Source of the DNA: an uncultured Bacteroides sp.
GTDB lineage: Bacteria; Bacteroidota; Bacteroidia; Bacteroidales; Bacteroidaceae
NCBI RefSeq assembly: GCF_949298305.1
Contig: NZ_CASFWU010000005.1
Location: 1-58,219, forward strand
Direction: 5' to 3'
DNA: 58,219 nucleotides
The stretch's first letter is position 1; the number at the start of each line of letters is the position of its first letter. Below, piece after piece: positions 8,731-19,100 of the stretch. Made by a program: the position numbers and the translations under genes. The notes beneath the pieces were generated by a model, which had not been told where the DNA came from, did not search any database, and worked only from the letters and a program-made list of their open reading frames with translations.

Positions 8731-9555
8731 TTAGTCAATATCATCTTGATTATCATCTCCCAACATTTTCGATGAATTCTGGAAAATGCGATCAGCCTCT
8801 TTCAAGTACTTGCTCTCGGGAAATTCATTCTTAAAAGCGTAATATTCGTCCACGGCTTCACGATAACGGTCGGCACGTTTCTCCTCTACACTATAAATGG
8901 CCATCTCATACTTGGCACGCAAAATAAGGATGGACAATTCTTCACGAAGGTTGGTATAAGGGTAATCTTTCAGCGCATTTTGGGCAGTTATAACACAAGA
9001 CAAATAGTTGTTGCCCGAATAGTTACCCAAATTATAATACATCCGGGCGGCAAGAAACTCTTTCATCACCAGTTTATCTTGCAGCGCAAATATCATATTC
9101 TGGGCTTCTTCCTTCTTGGAGCTTTCCGGGAAATACTCCATAAACATCTGCAACTGCTGAATGGCAGTATATGTACCCGACTGGTCCAAACGTGGCTCCG
9201 GCGTATCCAGATACAAGGCCTTGCCTGCATGGAAACGGGCTAATTCAGCAAAGGTTCCACGCGGATAAACATTATAGTATTGAATGAAAGTCTGTGCGGC
9301 AGTCTGATAATCCTTCTGATTATAATAACACATGCCCAGCATGTAAAGCGATTCTTCCGCCTTGTCCGTTCCCTTCAGAATGGCAATCAGCTCATTCAGC
9401 AAGGTTGCCGAACGGTTGTATTGACCTTTTGCAAAATAGGTCTTTGCCGCTTCATACTTGTATTCTGGATCCGTGCTTTTCAGCAGTTTGTTGTATTCTC
9501 CACACGAGGAGAGCAGCAAGATTGCCAGCAGTGTTAGTAGGATATTCTTCTTCAT
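8731..9555 (-). CDS. bamD: Outer membrane assembly lipoprotein BamD
   Basis: The ATG at 9555 (MKKNILLTLLAILLLSSCGEY) gives a clear lipoprotein signal with lipobox LSSC; an upstream in-frame ATG at 9738 would bury it and lies beyond the promoter box. The 274-residue product has BamD/YfiO tetratricopeptide repeats (KYEAAKTYFAKGQYNRSATLL; ESLYMLGMCYYNQKDYQTAAQ; YREAVDEYYAFKNEFPESKYL). In the Bam complex it anchors to the inner leaflet of the outer membrane and helps BamA insert beta-barrels. It is first in an operon with rpoZ and DUF4293, with a good promoter at 9579-9609. Confidence 0.93.
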   Translation of the reverse strand: MKKNILLTLLAILLLSSCGEYNKLLKSTDPEYKYEAAKTYFAKGQYNRSATLLNELIAILKGTDKAEESLYMLGMCYYNQKDYQTAAQTFIQYYNVYPRGTFAELARFHAGKALYLDTPEPRLDQSGTYTAIQQLQMFMEYFPESSKKEEAQNMIFALQDKLVMKEFLAARMYYNLGNYSGNNYLSCVITAQNALKDYPYTNLREELSILILRAKYEMAIYSVEEKRADRYREAVDEYYAFKNEFPESKYLKEADRIFQNSSKMLGDDNQDDID

Positions 9556-9578
9556 TAGTTTTACTCCAAAATGATGTG

Positions 9579-9609
9579 CAAAGATAGAGGTTCGCACGAA
9601 ATAAAGCAA
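9579..9609 (-). promoter_or_regulatory. Promoter of the bamD-rpoZ-DUF4293 operon
   Basis: Read on the minus strand: TTG at 9609-9607, a 20-base spacer, then TATCTTTG at 9586-9579. Both elements and the spacing fit the Bacteroides vegetative promoter. The 5' leader to the bamD ATG would be about 20 bases. Confidence 0.8.
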
Positions 9610-9680
9610 CTGAACAAGACTTAATTTTTCAAAAAGCCGACAGGATAGAGAGTAAAACAGCAGGCTTGACACCCAAAAAC

Positions 9681-9723
9681 AGCCCAAAGGAATTAAAGGA
9701 CAACCGTCCGCTCCCTTTGGGCT
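9681..9723 (-). terminator. Terminator after the ACT-domain gene
   Basis: AGCCCAAAGG (9681-9690) pairs perfectly with CCTTTGGGCT (9714-9723). On the minus strand the stem is followed by a G and five T. It lies 29 bases past the stop of the ACT gene and also separates it from the bamD operon. Confidence 0.75.
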
Positions 9724-9751
9724 TTTGTTATCATACACTAAAGTATTACCG

Positions 9752-10177
9752 TTACAGTTTGTACAGGTCGCTGGCGGCCAGCAAATCCACTTTCTTTTCC
9801 GTCAGCACACGGATACAGTTATCCATGTCGTTGGGACGGATGATGACATTGGCGGTCTGTCCATTGGCAAAGGAGTACATGTATTCAATAAACACGCCTT
9901 CGTCCGAAAGGAAACGCAGCACTTTGGCCAAGGAACCGGGTATGTTCGGGCAACTGATGCCTACCACATCGGTTACGTTTACGGCAAAATGATTGTCCTT
10001 CAAAGCCTTGTATGCCTTCTCGGGCTCTGAAACAATGCCACGCAGGATTCCGAAGTCCGCATTCTCTGCAATGCACAATGCAGAAAGGTTCACTCCTTCC
10101 TTGGCAAGAACTTCCGTCACTTCTGTCAGACGGCCCGACTTGTTTTCCAGAAAAATAGAAAGTTGTTTCGCTACCAT
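9752..10177 (-). CDS. Tandem ACT-domain regulatory protein
   Basis: A 141-residue protein made of two ACT domains: residues ~3-70 (QLSIFLENKSGRLTEVTEVL, a typical ligand-binding beta-alpha-beta) and ~70-140 (VVGISCPNIPGSLAKVLRFL). Such proteins bind amino acids. In Bacteroides this gene type follows PaaK, and here it is 166 bases downstream on the same strand. A role in sensing aromatic amino acids for PaaK-linked metabolism is inference from position. It ends at a clear terminator. Confidence 0.85.
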   Translation of the reverse strand: MVAKQLSIFLENKSGRLTEVTEVLAKEGVNLSALCIAENADFGILRGIVSEPEKAYKALKDNHFAVNVTDVVGISCPNIPGSLAKVLRFLSDEGVFIEYMYSFANGQTANVIIRPNDMDNCIRVLTEKKVDLLAASDLYKL

Positions 10178-10217
10178 AATCTATCAATGTTTTAAGGTTG
10201 TATTCATTACTTGTTAA

Positions 10218-10343
10218 TAGTGAATGATTAATGATAAATGGTTAATGATTAGTAGATTCTTCATTCTCCATTCTTTTAGCCTTTAACTCCTCATCCCCTT
10301 CCGCAGGGTTTCTCCCCTTCGGGGGGAGTCAGAGGGGGCTCAC
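10218..10343. repeat. AT-rich short repeats and G/C hairpin between paaK and ACT gene
   Basis: The first part repeats short versions of TTAATGATTA/GTGAATGATT. The second part contains CTCCCC-TTCG-GGGGAG (10312-10328) flanked by further C-rich and G-rich runs. It resembles low-complexity intergenic sequence dispersed in Bacteroides genomes, and the hairpin may attenuate transcription leaving paaK. No gene seen. Confidence 0.45.
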
Positions 10344-11642
10344 TTACAGTTTCCGGTTGTCAATCACACGCTTGGCCTTGCCTACGCTGCGCTCGATGCT
10401 GCGCGGCTCTACCAGGCGTACGTCCACGCCCAGGCCCAGCACGCTTTGCAGACGTGCGGTAAGTTTCTTCTTCATGGCCAGCATCTTGTTGATTTCGTCC
10501 GAATAGAAGTCCGGACGTACTTCCACTTGCAGTTCCATGGTGTCCGTATTGTTCTTGCGGTCAACCAACAGCAGATAGTGCGGCTCGAACTCCGGCATCT
10601 CCAGGATGACGGACTCGATTTGAGTCGGGAATACGTTCACGCCGCGGATGATGAGCATGTCGTCGCTGCGGCCCAGAATGCGGTCCATGCGCACCAGTGT
10701 ACGTCCGCAGGCACACTTTTCGTAATGCAGGGCGGTGAGGTCCTTCGTGCGGTAACGCAACAGCGGCATGCCTTCTTTGGTGAGGTGGGTAAACACCAGT
10801 TCGCCCGTCTGTCCGGGTGCTACCGGCTCCAGTGTCTTCGGGTCGACTATCTCGGGGAAGTAGTGGTCTTCGTTCAGGTGCGTACCGTTCTGACATTCGC
10901 ATTCGTAACCCACACCCGGGCCGGCTATCTCGCTCAGTCCGTAAATGTCATACGCCTTGATACCCAATTTGGCTTCGATGTCCTTACGCATGTTCTCGGT
11001 CCACGGCTCGGCACCGAAGGCACCCGCCTTCAGCTTGAACTCTTCGCGCGGCAGGCCGGAGTCCTTGATGGCATCGGCCAGGTAGAGGGCGTAGGAAGGC
11101 GTGCAGCACAGCACGGTGGAGCCGAAGTCGTGCATCAGCGTAATCTGTTTCTCTGTGTTTCCGCTGGACATGGGGATGACGGACGCACCGATGTTCTCCG
11201 CACCGGCATGGGCACCCAGACCGCCCGTAAACAGTCCGTAGCCGTAGGACACCTGGAAGATGTCCGAACTGTCGGCCCCGTAGGCCGTAAAGGCTCTGGA
11301 CAGACATTCCGACCATGCCGACAAGTCCTTGCGGGTGTAACCCACCACGGTAGGCTTGCCCGTTGTGCCGGACGAGGCGTGGATGCGTACAATCTGGCTC
11401 ATCGGCACGGCACAGAGGCCGAAGGGATAGTTGTCCCGCAGGTCGTATTTCGTCGTGAACGGCAGTTTCACGATATCGTCTATGTCGTTAATGTCATCGG
11501 GGGTAATGCCGAGTTCCTGCATTTTCTTACGGTAGAAAGGAGTGCTGTGGTAGACGCGCTCCACGGTTTTCTTCAAGCGAATGCTCTGTATCTTCCGGAG
11601 GCTCTCCCGGTCCATGCATTCAATGCTTTCATTCCAAATCAT
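10344..11642 (-). CDS. paaK: Phenylacetate-CoA ligase (aryl-acid CoA ligase)
   Basis: The 432-residue product has the adenylate-forming enzyme layout of PaaK. The P-loop-like A3 motif is ASSGTTGKPTVVGYT (~residues 89-104); other landmarks are AFGAEPWTENMR, the A5 motif YDIYGLSEIAGPG, and a C-terminal domain with LGRSDDMLIIRGVNVFPTQIE. It would activate phenylacetate or related aryl acids with ATP and CoA. In gut Bacteroides the partner is usually an indolepyruvate ferredoxin oxidoreductase, which is absent here; only the ACT protein is adjacent. The start at 11642 gives the normal family length. Confidence 0.92.
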   Translation of the reverse strand: MIWNESIECMDRESLRKIQSIRLKKTVERVYHSTPFYRKKMQELGITPDDINDIDDIVKLPFTTKYDLRDNYPFGLCAVPMSQIVRIHASSGTTGKPTVVGYTRKDLSAWSECLSRAFTAYGADSSDIFQVSYGYGLFTGGLGAHAGAENIGASVIPMSSGNTEKQITLMHDFGSTVLCCTPSYALYLADAIKDSGLPREEFKLKAGAFGAEPWTENMRKDIEAKLGIKAYDIYGLSEIAGPGVGYECECQNGTHLNEDHYFPEIVDPKTLEPVAPGQTGELVFTHLTKEGMPLLRYRTKDLTALHYEKCACGRTLVRMDRILGRSDDMLIIRGVNVFPTQIESVILEMPEFEPHYLLLVDRKNNTDTMELQVEVRPDFYSDEINKMLAMKKKLTARLQSVLGLGVDVRLVEPRSIERSVGKAKRVIDNRKL

Positions 11643-11781
11643 GTTTTTCGTTGTATTTAATTGTTAGATATAATATGAGTCGTGTAAAAGCCAGTCTGTT
11701 GGCTATTGACTTTCGCAAAGAAACAATTTTTTTTGTTTATCTCAAAGATTTTACCGAATATTGCGTCCCCAATGAGCAAAA

Positions 11782-13830
11782 ATGAACAAATTTGAATTGA
11801 CATCCGCCTACCAGCCTACCGGCGACCAGCCGGAGGCCATCGCCCAACTGACCGAAGGAATCCGCGAGGGATTGCCCGCACAGACCTTGCTTGGGGTGAC
11901 CGGTTCGGGCAAGACCTTCACCATTGCCAACGTCATTGCCAACATCAACAAGCCCACCCTGATACTGAGCCATAACAAGACGCTGGCCGCCCAGCTTTAC
12001 AGCGAGTTCAAGGCCTTCTTCCCGCACAATGCCGTGGAATACTACGTGTCTTACTACGACTACTACCAGCCGGAGGCTTACCTGCCTTCGACCGACACTT
12101 ATATCGAGAAGGACCTGGCCATCAATGACGAGATAGACAAGCTGCGTCTGGCCGCCACCTCCGCCCTGCTTTCGGGGCGGAACGACGTGGTGGTGGTCTC
12201 CTCCGTGTCGTGCATCTACGGCATGGGCAATCCTGCCGACTTCTACAACAACGTCATCGAGGTGCAGCAGGGCAAGCCCCTGAGCCGCAACGTGCTCCTG
12301 CGCCGGTTGGTGGACAGCCTCTACGTACGCAACGATGTAGACCTCAACCGCGGCAACTTCCGCGTAAAGGGCGACACCGTAGACATTTATCTGGCTTATG
12401 CCGACAATCTGCTGCGCATTGAGTTCTGGGGCGATGAAGTAGACGGCATTCAGGAAGTGGATCCTGTCAGCGGCGTTACCGTGGCCAGCTTCGACAGCTA
12501 CAAAATCTATCCCGCCAATCTTTTCATGACCACCAAGGAGAGCACTTTACATGCCATCTATCAGATAGAAGACGACTTGCAGAAACAGGTGCAGTGGTTT
12601 GAATCGGAAGGCAAGCTGTTGGAGGCCAAACGGCTGAAGGAACGTGTCACCTATGACATGGAGATGCTGCGCGAGCTGGGGCACTGCTCGGGCATAGAGA
12701 ACTACTCCCGCTACTTCGACGGCCGTGCGCCTGGCACACGGCCCTACTGTCTGCTGGACTTTTTCCCCGAAGATTTCCTGATTGTCATCGACGAGAGCCA
12801 TGTCAGCGTGCCTCAAATCAGAGCCATGTACGGCGGCGACCGTGCCCGCAAGACCAATCTGGTGGAATACGGTTTCCGCCTGCCCGCCGCTTTGGACAAC
12901 CGTCCCTTGAAGTTTGAAGAGTTTGAGGAAATGGCCCGCCAGGTCATCTACGTCAGCGCCACACCGGCCGATTACGAGCTGGCCAAATCCGAAGGCATCG
13001 TCGTGGAACAGGTCATCCGTCCGACCGGTCTGCTCGATCCGCCCATCGAGGTGCGTCCCAGCCTCAACCAGATAGACGACCTGATGGAAGAAATCAGGAT
13101 GTGCATCGAGCGCGACGAACGCGCCCTGGTCACCACCCTTACCAAACGCATGGCTGAAGAACTGACGGAATACCTGCTGAACAACGGCATCCGCTGCAAC
13201 TACATCCACAGCGACGTGGACACCCTGGAACGTATCAAGATAATGAGCGCCCTGCGCGACGGCGAGTATGACGTGCTTATCGGCGTCAACCTGTTGCGCG
13301 AAGGACTGGACCTGCCCGAAGTCTCGCTGGTAGCCATCCTCGACGCCGACAAGGAAGGCTTCCTCCGCTCCCACCGCTCGCTGACGCAGACCGCCGGACG
13401 AGCCGCCCGCAACCTGAACGGACGGGTCATCATGTATGCCGACAAGATAACGGAAAGCATGCAACTCACCATCGACGAAACCAACCGCCGACGCCAGAAA
13501 CAGTTGAAGTACAATGAAGAGCACGGCATCACCCCGCAGCAAATCAGGAAGGCCCGCAACCTGAACGTACTGGTCAATGCCGAAATGGCCGAGGATGACC
13601 GCCCGAAGGCCGCTGTTCCGCGTCCCTACATCGAACAAGAGACTGTCACCCTCGCCGCCGCCGACCCCATTATCAGCCACATGAGCCGAGAGCAATTGCA
13701 GAAGAGCATCGAACGTACCCGCAAACAGATGCAGGAGGCCGCCAAGAAGCTGGACTTCATCGAAGCCGCCCAGTATCGCGACGAACTGCTCAAGCTGGAA
13801 GATATGCTGAAAGAGAAAACAGACGCCTGA
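11782..13830 (+). CDS. uvrB: Excinuclease ABC subunit B
   Basis: A 682-residue UvrB of normal length. Helicase motif I (Walker A) is GVTGSGKT near residue 40; the DNA-clamping beta-hairpin is YYVSYYDYYQPEAYLP; DESHVSVPQIRAMYGGD is the Walker B region; NLLREGLDLPEVSLVAILDADKEG and QTAGRAARN are motifs V and VI. The UVR motif that binds UvrC is at the C-terminus (IERTRKQMQEAAKKLDFIEAA). It loads on damaged DNA with UvrA and recruits UvrC in nucleotide-excision repair. It is a lone gene, ending 15 bases before a 22-bp tandem array. Confidence 0.98.
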   Translation: MNKFELTSAYQPTGDQPEAIAQLTEGIREGLPAQTLLGVTGSGKTFTIANVIANINKPTLILSHNKTLAAQLYSEFKAFFPHNAVEYYVSYYDYYQPEAYLPSTDTYIEKDLAINDEIDKLRLAATSALLSGRNDVVVVSSVSCIYGMGNPADFYNNVIEVQQGKPLSRNVLLRRLVDSLYVRNDVDLNRGNFRVKGDTVDIYLAYADNLLRIEFWGDEVDGIQEVDPVSGVTVASFDSYKIYPANLFMTTKESTLHAIYQIEDDLQKQVQWFESEGKLLEAKRLKERVTYDMEMLRELGHCSGIENYSRYFDGRAPGTRPYCLLDFFPEDFLIVIDESHVSVPQIRAMYGGDRARKTNLVEYGFRLPAALDNRPLKFEEFEEMARQVIYVSATPADYELAKSEGIVVEQVIRPTGLLDPPIEVRPSLNQIDDLMEEIRMCIERDERALVTTLTKRMAEELTEYLLNNGIRCNYIHSDVDTLERIKIMSALRDGEYDVLIGVNLLREGLDLPEVSLVAILDADKEGFLRSHRSLTQTAGRAARNLNGRVIMYADKITESMQLTIDETNRRRQKQLKYNEEHGITPQQIRKARNLNVLVNAEMAEDDRPKAAVPRPYIEQETVTLAAADPIISHMSREQLQKSIERTRKQMQEAAKKLDFIEAAQYRDELLKLEDMLKEKTDA

Positions 13831-13845
13831 ATCCGAAGCTCTTGC

Positions 13846-13933
13846 CAAAGAGGCTCGGAGGCGACATCAAAGAGGCCCGGAGGCAACGCCAAAGAGGCTC
13901 GGAGGCAAAAGCAAGGAGATTCAAAGAAAAAGC
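13846..13933. repeat. Tandem array of 22-bp purine-rich units
   Basis: Units begin at 13846, 13868 and 13890; each opens with CAAAGAGG and carries CGGAGGC. A degenerate fourth unit (13912-13933) runs up to the stop codon of the AbgT gene. Units 1 and 3 agree over the first 17 positions. The array fills the whole gap between convergent uvrB and abgT. Unlike the other arrays it is not clearly palindromic. Confidence 0.85.
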
Positions 13934-15412
13934 CTATAACCCCAACGGAAGTCCGCTGACATACCAAAGCAGAAACAGAGCTGTATATGCCAACAGGATA
14001 GCCACAGAATATCGCCACGTATAGCCCAGCAGGGTGACGTAAGTCGAACGGCAGTCGTACTGCTGCATATAGGTAAGTACCAACGGCATATAGAACATGA
14101 ATGGAGTGAGGGCATTGGTAGAGCTGTCTCCGATGCGAAAAGCGCATTGGGCCACTTCGGGCGATATGCCCATACCGGCCAGTACCGGAACGAAGATGAA
14201 AGACATGAACGCCCACTTGGATGTGGCGGACACCATAAACAGGTTGACTACTGCTGTAAAGAGAATAAAAACGGCCAGTGTACCCAACGTTCCCCAATGG
14301 ATGGTAGAGACAAAATCGGCTCCCAGGATGGCCACGCAACGGTCAAGCCGGGAATACTCCAGGCAGGCAAACAGCTGGGAGGCGAAGAATACCATGACAA
14401 AATAGCCACCCAGCTGCTGCATGGGCTGGGTCAGGCCGTCGGCCACATCGGCATCGGTGCGGTAACGCCCCGAAACAAAGCCATAGACCATCCCCATCAG
14501 ACCGATGCCGAATGAAAGCAGGAACAGGATAGCTGCCATGAACGGTGAGCGAAGCAGGCTGCCGTCCAAACCACGCAGAATGCCCCAGGGAGAAAAAGTA
14601 GCCCACATCACAAGAGCCGCATAAAGCGCACCGACCACCCAAGCCATAAGCAACGCACGCCGTTCTTTATGAGACAAAGGCTTGTGACCCGTAAAGGCAG
14701 AAACACCATGGTAACTGCCCAAGGCAGGCAGCAGACTGCGGCAGGTAATGCGACTGATGAGAAACCACAACAACAGGACAGAAACTGCCAGAAAATAATA
14801 ATTGCACAAAGGCCCCAAGGGGCCGGACGAGACATCGGTCGCATCGGCCGCCTCGCGGGTGATGGCCGCCAGCAGAGGGTCGAGCGTACTGACAAACAGA
14901 TTGGCACTGTAACCGCACGACACGGAGACATAAGCCGTGACGATACCGGCCACCGGATGCAGCCCGACGGAAAGGAACAAAATAGCAGCTATGGGAAGCA
15001 GAAGAACGTAACCCGCATCGCCCGCCACACTTGAAAGCAACCCTGCCAGCGCCACTGACGCCACCATGCGTCCGGGGCGGACAGCCCGACGGTTCAACCG
15101 CCGGATGCAGGCACCCAAGAAACCGGAATGCCGGGCCACACCGATACCGAACATGGCCACAATGACCATGCCCAATGGAGTGAAACCTGTAAAGTTGGTG
15201 ATTACATGACGCAGCCACCAACGCAATCCTTCAGGACTGAGCAGACTCTGTACCCGAATCTCGCGGCCTGTATCAGGTTGAATGGCACTGAGTCCGTAAA
15301 CATCGGATATCCACGAGAGGAAGACCACCACCAGCGTCAGCAGCAGAAACAGGGTGGCCGGATGGAGCATACGCCACCGGCCGCCGGCAGATATGGGAGC
15401 GGCACTATTCAT
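13934..15412 (-). CDS. AbgT-family transporter (p-aminobenzoyl-glutamate/drug)
   Basis: The ATG at 15412 overlaps the stop of the response regulator gene by 8 bases (ATGAATAG), favouring it over one 42 bases upstream. The 492-residue protein has a dozen or so membrane segments and AbgT-family landmarks: VVVFLSWISDVYGL near the N-terminus, GLLSSVAGDAGYVLLLPIAA, and GDSSTNALTPFMFYMPLVL near the C-terminus. Characterised relatives import p-aminobenzoyl-glutamate or export sulfonamides using an ion gradient. Translational coupling to the sensor and regulator means its amount is tied to them, so its substrate may be what the system monitors. That last step is inference. Confidence 0.88.
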   Translation of the reverse strand: MNSAAPISAGGRWRMLHPATLFLLLTLVVVFLSWISDVYGLSAIQPDTGREIRVQSLLSPEGLRWWLRHVITNFTGFTPLGMVIVAMFGIGVARHSGFLGACIRRLNRRAVRPGRMVASVALAGLLSSVAGDAGYVLLLPIAAILFLSVGLHPVAGIVTAYVSVSCGYSANLFVSTLDPLLAAITREAADATDVSSGPLGPLCNYYFLAVSVLLLWFLISRITCRSLLPALGSYHGVSAFTGHKPLSHKERRALLMAWVVGALYAALVMWATFSPWGILRGLDGSLLRSPFMAAILFLLSFGIGLMGMVYGFVSGRYRTDADVADGLTQPMQQLGGYFVMVFFASQLFACLEYSRLDRCVAILGADFVSTIHWGTLGTLAVFILFTAVVNLFMVSATSKWAFMSFIFVPVLAGMGISPEVAQCAFRIGDSSTNALTPFMFYMPLVLTYMQQYDCRSTYVTLLGYTWRYSVAILLAYTALFLLWYVSGLPLGL

Positions 15413-16133
15413 CGTCGGCCTGCAGATTGTCCACATCCAGTATGCGAAGCTCAATGGCCCTGACCACCAGCCGGGTAGCGTTCACTCCCACCCGTTCGCC
15501 CGCAGGAAAGAGGCGGCTCACCAAATCGCTCTGCCGCTTCTCAAGCGACTTGACTCCAAAAGGCATCCCACGCAAGCCTGCTATCATCTCCTTGGTATAG
15601 CCCAAGGCCAGATGGCGCAGAAAACGTTCATCATACTCATCTATATCGTAGGAAATAAACGCTTCCTGCCGCTTGCTATCATTAAGTACCGAACGACGGA
15701 AACGCTCCACAATCTTCTCAAGAATCGGATAATTGAACACCAGCTTCTTGCCTGCCATGACTGCCCGTACATCGGTCTGCGTGAGCAGTTCACCCGTCTT
15801 CAGAATGATGCCGTCGGCACCGGCATCGAGCACATCGACCCACAACCGTTCGTTCAGCACCTCGCCCGTAAAAATGAGTACGTGCACACCGGGATAACGT
15901 TGGAAAATGTTTCGACAGATTTCAACCCCGATGGTTGTAGAGCCGCCAAGTCCCAAATCAAGCAGAACGAGGTCGGGAACGGACTGCTGCATCAGCGTCC
16001 AGAACTCCTGCTCGGTCATGGCAGTACCTATGACTTCGGCATCGGGTATTTCGTGGCGGAAGATTTCTTCCGTACCTTTCAGTTCCAGTTTGACATCTTC
16101 TACAATGATGACCTTGAATTTCTTAGTTTCCAT
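15405..16133 (-). CDS. Response regulator with LuxR-like C-terminal domain
   Basis: The ATG at 16133 (METKKFKVIIVEDVK) lies inside the last codons of the sensor gene (11-base overlap), so translation is probably coupled; the frame stays open further upstream but that part is shadow sequence. The 242-residue product has a receiver domain with E12/D13, phospho-acceptor D59 (PDLVLLDLGLGG), T89 and K112. A linker is followed by a helix-turn-helix region at ~165-225 (YDERFLRHLALGYTKEMIAG, then NATRLVVRAIELRIL). The linker and HTH differ from standard NarL proteins; I recall Bacteroidales relatives being listed under DUF5932. It is the evident partner of the double sensor. Confidence 0.87.
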   Translation of the reverse strand: METKKFKVIIVEDVKLELKGTEEIFRHEIPDAEVIGTAMTEQEFWTLMQQSVPDLVLLDLGLGGSTTIGVEICRNIFQRYPGVHVLIFTGEVLNERLWVDVLDAGADGIILKTGELLTQTDVRAVMAGKKLVFNYPILEKIVERFRRSVLNDSKRQEAFISYDIDEYDERFLRHLALGYTKEMIAGLRGMPFGVKSLEKRQSDLVSRLFPAGERVGVNATRLVVRAIELRILDVDNLQADDE

Positions 16134-19100
16134 ATAACTTGTTTTCTTGATAATCGTTCGTATGTACCCTGACAAGAGGCAGGGTGAAATAGACCGTAAA
16201 GCCCCCACCGGGAGCCATCTCGGCATTAATGCGGCACCCGCGGCGTCCTGCAAATTCATCGTGGTCGCGGATAATCTGCTTACATACCAAGTACTCGGTG
16301 CCTCGCAAGCGTCCGTGACCGTCGCCTGCCATCCGTGCCAGGCTGGGATAGAACAATTGGTTGAGTTCATCCTGCGTCTTGGAACGGCGAGTGTCAGTAA
16401 ACAGAAAACGGACAAAATCCCCGTCGGCCTGAGCGTGCAGGCGGAGTTCTCCCGGTTCTGGACAGGAAAGTGCCTCGTCGACCAGATTCTCCAGTAGGAA
16501 ACACAACAGATTGCGGTCGGCCGACACATAGAGGTCACGCAACTCGTCCACACCGGCAACGACCAGCGAGGGCGGCGAAGAGAAGCCGCGGATATGCTTG
16601 CGGAAGTACTTGGAGGCAGCCTCAAAGCAAACAGCCACCGGCATAGATGTACGCCTGAAAGTAACCTCCTCCAACTGACGGGAAGCACAACGGCTAAGAA
16701 TGGTAAACACACCTTTATAATATTCTATCAGTTCGCCCACAGCCTTGACCGTCTCGCGCTCTTCATCCGCAGTAAGCCTGCCAGCACACAGCTGGGACAT
16801 GAGTTGGCGGATTCGGTTAGGATAGTAAACCGTCTCGTGTTTAATGGTCGAGAGGCAATTGTCCAGCACCATGTTCTGCACATGGAGCAAGCTTCCCTCC
16901 CATGAGGCACGACGGGCCTCGTCCTGTGCCTCTTCAATGTCACGATACTGGGTAGAAAGCTTAATGACGGAATTGTAGAGCACAATGGCTACATAGCGGG
17001 CCACCAGTTCGAGCAACAAACGTCCGCTGGGTTGCCCTGCCGCATCGCGAAGCTCCAGACAGAGCACCCCTACACTGCGACAGCCTCCTCCTACCTCAAC
17101 CACCAACGGGAAGGCCAGCCAGGAGCCGTGACTTAGACACGCACGCTTCTCCAAACATTGCTGCAGCCATTCGGCCGGTGGCGCAGCCGCAGTTTCGTCT
17201 GCAAAGTCAGGCTTGAGCACCAGCTCCAGACGAGACGTTCCTTCGTTATAGACTGCGATGCCAAGGCGGTCTATGGGCAGCAGTTCATTGATGGTATCGA
17301 AAGCGGCATCGACAATGCGGCGTGGAATAGCGTCCAATGAGGCCTCTCCGGCAGGTAGCAGGCTGCCGGCAGCATCGGCCGCCGTGACGCGGGAGGCCGC
17401 AGACACTTGCCTGTTGATCTCAAGTACCTGTTCCAGGTTCCAGCGGTTGAGCAACCGTTTGCGGACATAAAGGATGTAGTAGCCCAGCAACAGAATGAGG
17501 CCGAGTAGTACTAACATCCAGATGCTTACTACTTTGTTGTTGGTGGAGCGCTCCAACTGCCGGCAATAGTCCTCAAGCGAACGGTCTTCACCCAGCAATT
17601 TATAGAGAGCAGTATAGGCAGCGTTGTTGTAACTGTAGGCTTCCCATTGCTTCAAGGCCAGAAAGGCCACCGCCGCCTCGTTGCGAATGTCGAGAATGAT
17701 ATGAAAATCGGAATCGAAAGGTTCGTCCCACCAAGCCAACTCGGCGGGAGAACCTTGCCCCTTCAAGGTCATAAAGGCACTGGGGCGGACAGAATAACGC
17801 TGATAATGGGCGTTGAGGCACATCATGGCCGAATCTATGTATTGCAAAGCCCATTCGTACTCGCCGTCTATGTTGCAATAATAAGCCTCATTGGCATAAG
17901 TGAAAGCAGAATCGAGCAATACCTCGTAAGCATCCCTCGCATCGGAAACTGCCGGAGACGTCTGCACTCCCGCACGGACAGTCCATACGCCGAAAAACAG
18001 GACAGCCAACAGCATCACGGTCTTGCGCACGCCCAAAGGCAGGCGGAAATAGAAACGGCTTCCCTGCCCCACCTTACTCTCCACACTGAACAGACACACG
18101 TGGAAAAGGCTGTCTGTCTTACGATACTTGTCAATGATACCCTTGCAGTTAATCAGGCCAAAGCCCCCTCCTTTGTTCCGGCGCAGCTCCTCGCGGTCGG
18201 ACGCCGTATCCAGGCCAATCTTATTGGAATCGTAGACCTTCTCACCCACAATGCAAGCCACATCGCTTTCCGAAAGGCCCACTCCGTTATCTTCGACAGA
18301 AACTTCCACATAGTCCGGGCCGCTTTGGGCATAGACCTTCACCGTACCGCCACGGGGTGTATACTTACGGGCATTCTCGGCCAGTGTGTTAATCATAAAA
18401 AGAGTCAGAGCTTTGTCGGCTTTCACACAAAGGTCAACAGGCTCTACCAACAGAGTCTGACGCTTCATCTCAAAAGCACGGCCTCCTTTGCGCAGAAGAT
18501 CGAACAGCTCGTTCAGGTTGAATGTCTCAATATTCAGACTCAGGCTACCCTGTTTCATTTTAATCCAGAGGGCCAGGATGTCGTTATATTCTACAATGGT
18601 GGTCACCAGTTCGTCAATGTAACGGAATTTCTCCTGTTTGACAACCTCATTGTCCATAAATCCGTTCCGCTCCAATTTGTGAACCTCGTTGACAATACGG
18701 TCTATAAACGGATGAATACCGTTTACAATGGACAAGCATGCTTTCTTCACCACATTCTGCCGTTTGTTGCTGGCAATGTGCAACTCGTGTATGTAGCGTT
18801 GCTCCTCCAACCGCCGGCACTCATCGCCCAGGCTGATGGACGTCATTCCGTTCTCTAACGCCCAGCGGATATAAGGATTGATGACATTGGCTATGGCACA
18901 CATCTCCTTGCCAGGACGTCGCGGAAAAGAGAGTTGCCTGTTACGGATACCAATACCCTTCATGCCAAACAGTTCCTCCAGTTGGGGAGTAACAGAGGAA
19001 AGAATGGCCGAGGCTATCTCATCTTCAGTCTGTACATCGGACGGGATGGAAGCCGTTATCTGCTGACAGACCTCCAACACCTGCTGCAGACGATGAAGAT

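Noticed and set aside
9556..9738. Longer BamD starting at 9738
   Set aside because: It would include the -7 promoter box and place the lipoprotein signal 61 residues inside the protein.
10446..11660. 404-codon frame antisense to paaK
   Set aside because: Same explanation; His/Gln-rich shadow translation opposite a well-conserved enzyme.
12547..13848. 433-codon frame antisense to uvrB
   Set aside because: Arises from codon bias of uvrB on the other strand; the peptide is low-complexity and resembles nothing, whereas uvrB is unmistakable.
16134..16712. Longer N-terminus for the response regulator
   Set aside because: The added ~190 residues overlap the sensor gene in another frame and are Cys/Arg/Ser-rich shadow sequence; the receiver fold begins at 16133.
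17647..18858. 403-codon frame antisense to the double sensor
   Set aside because: Opposite the conserved kinase module; no domain or start signal.
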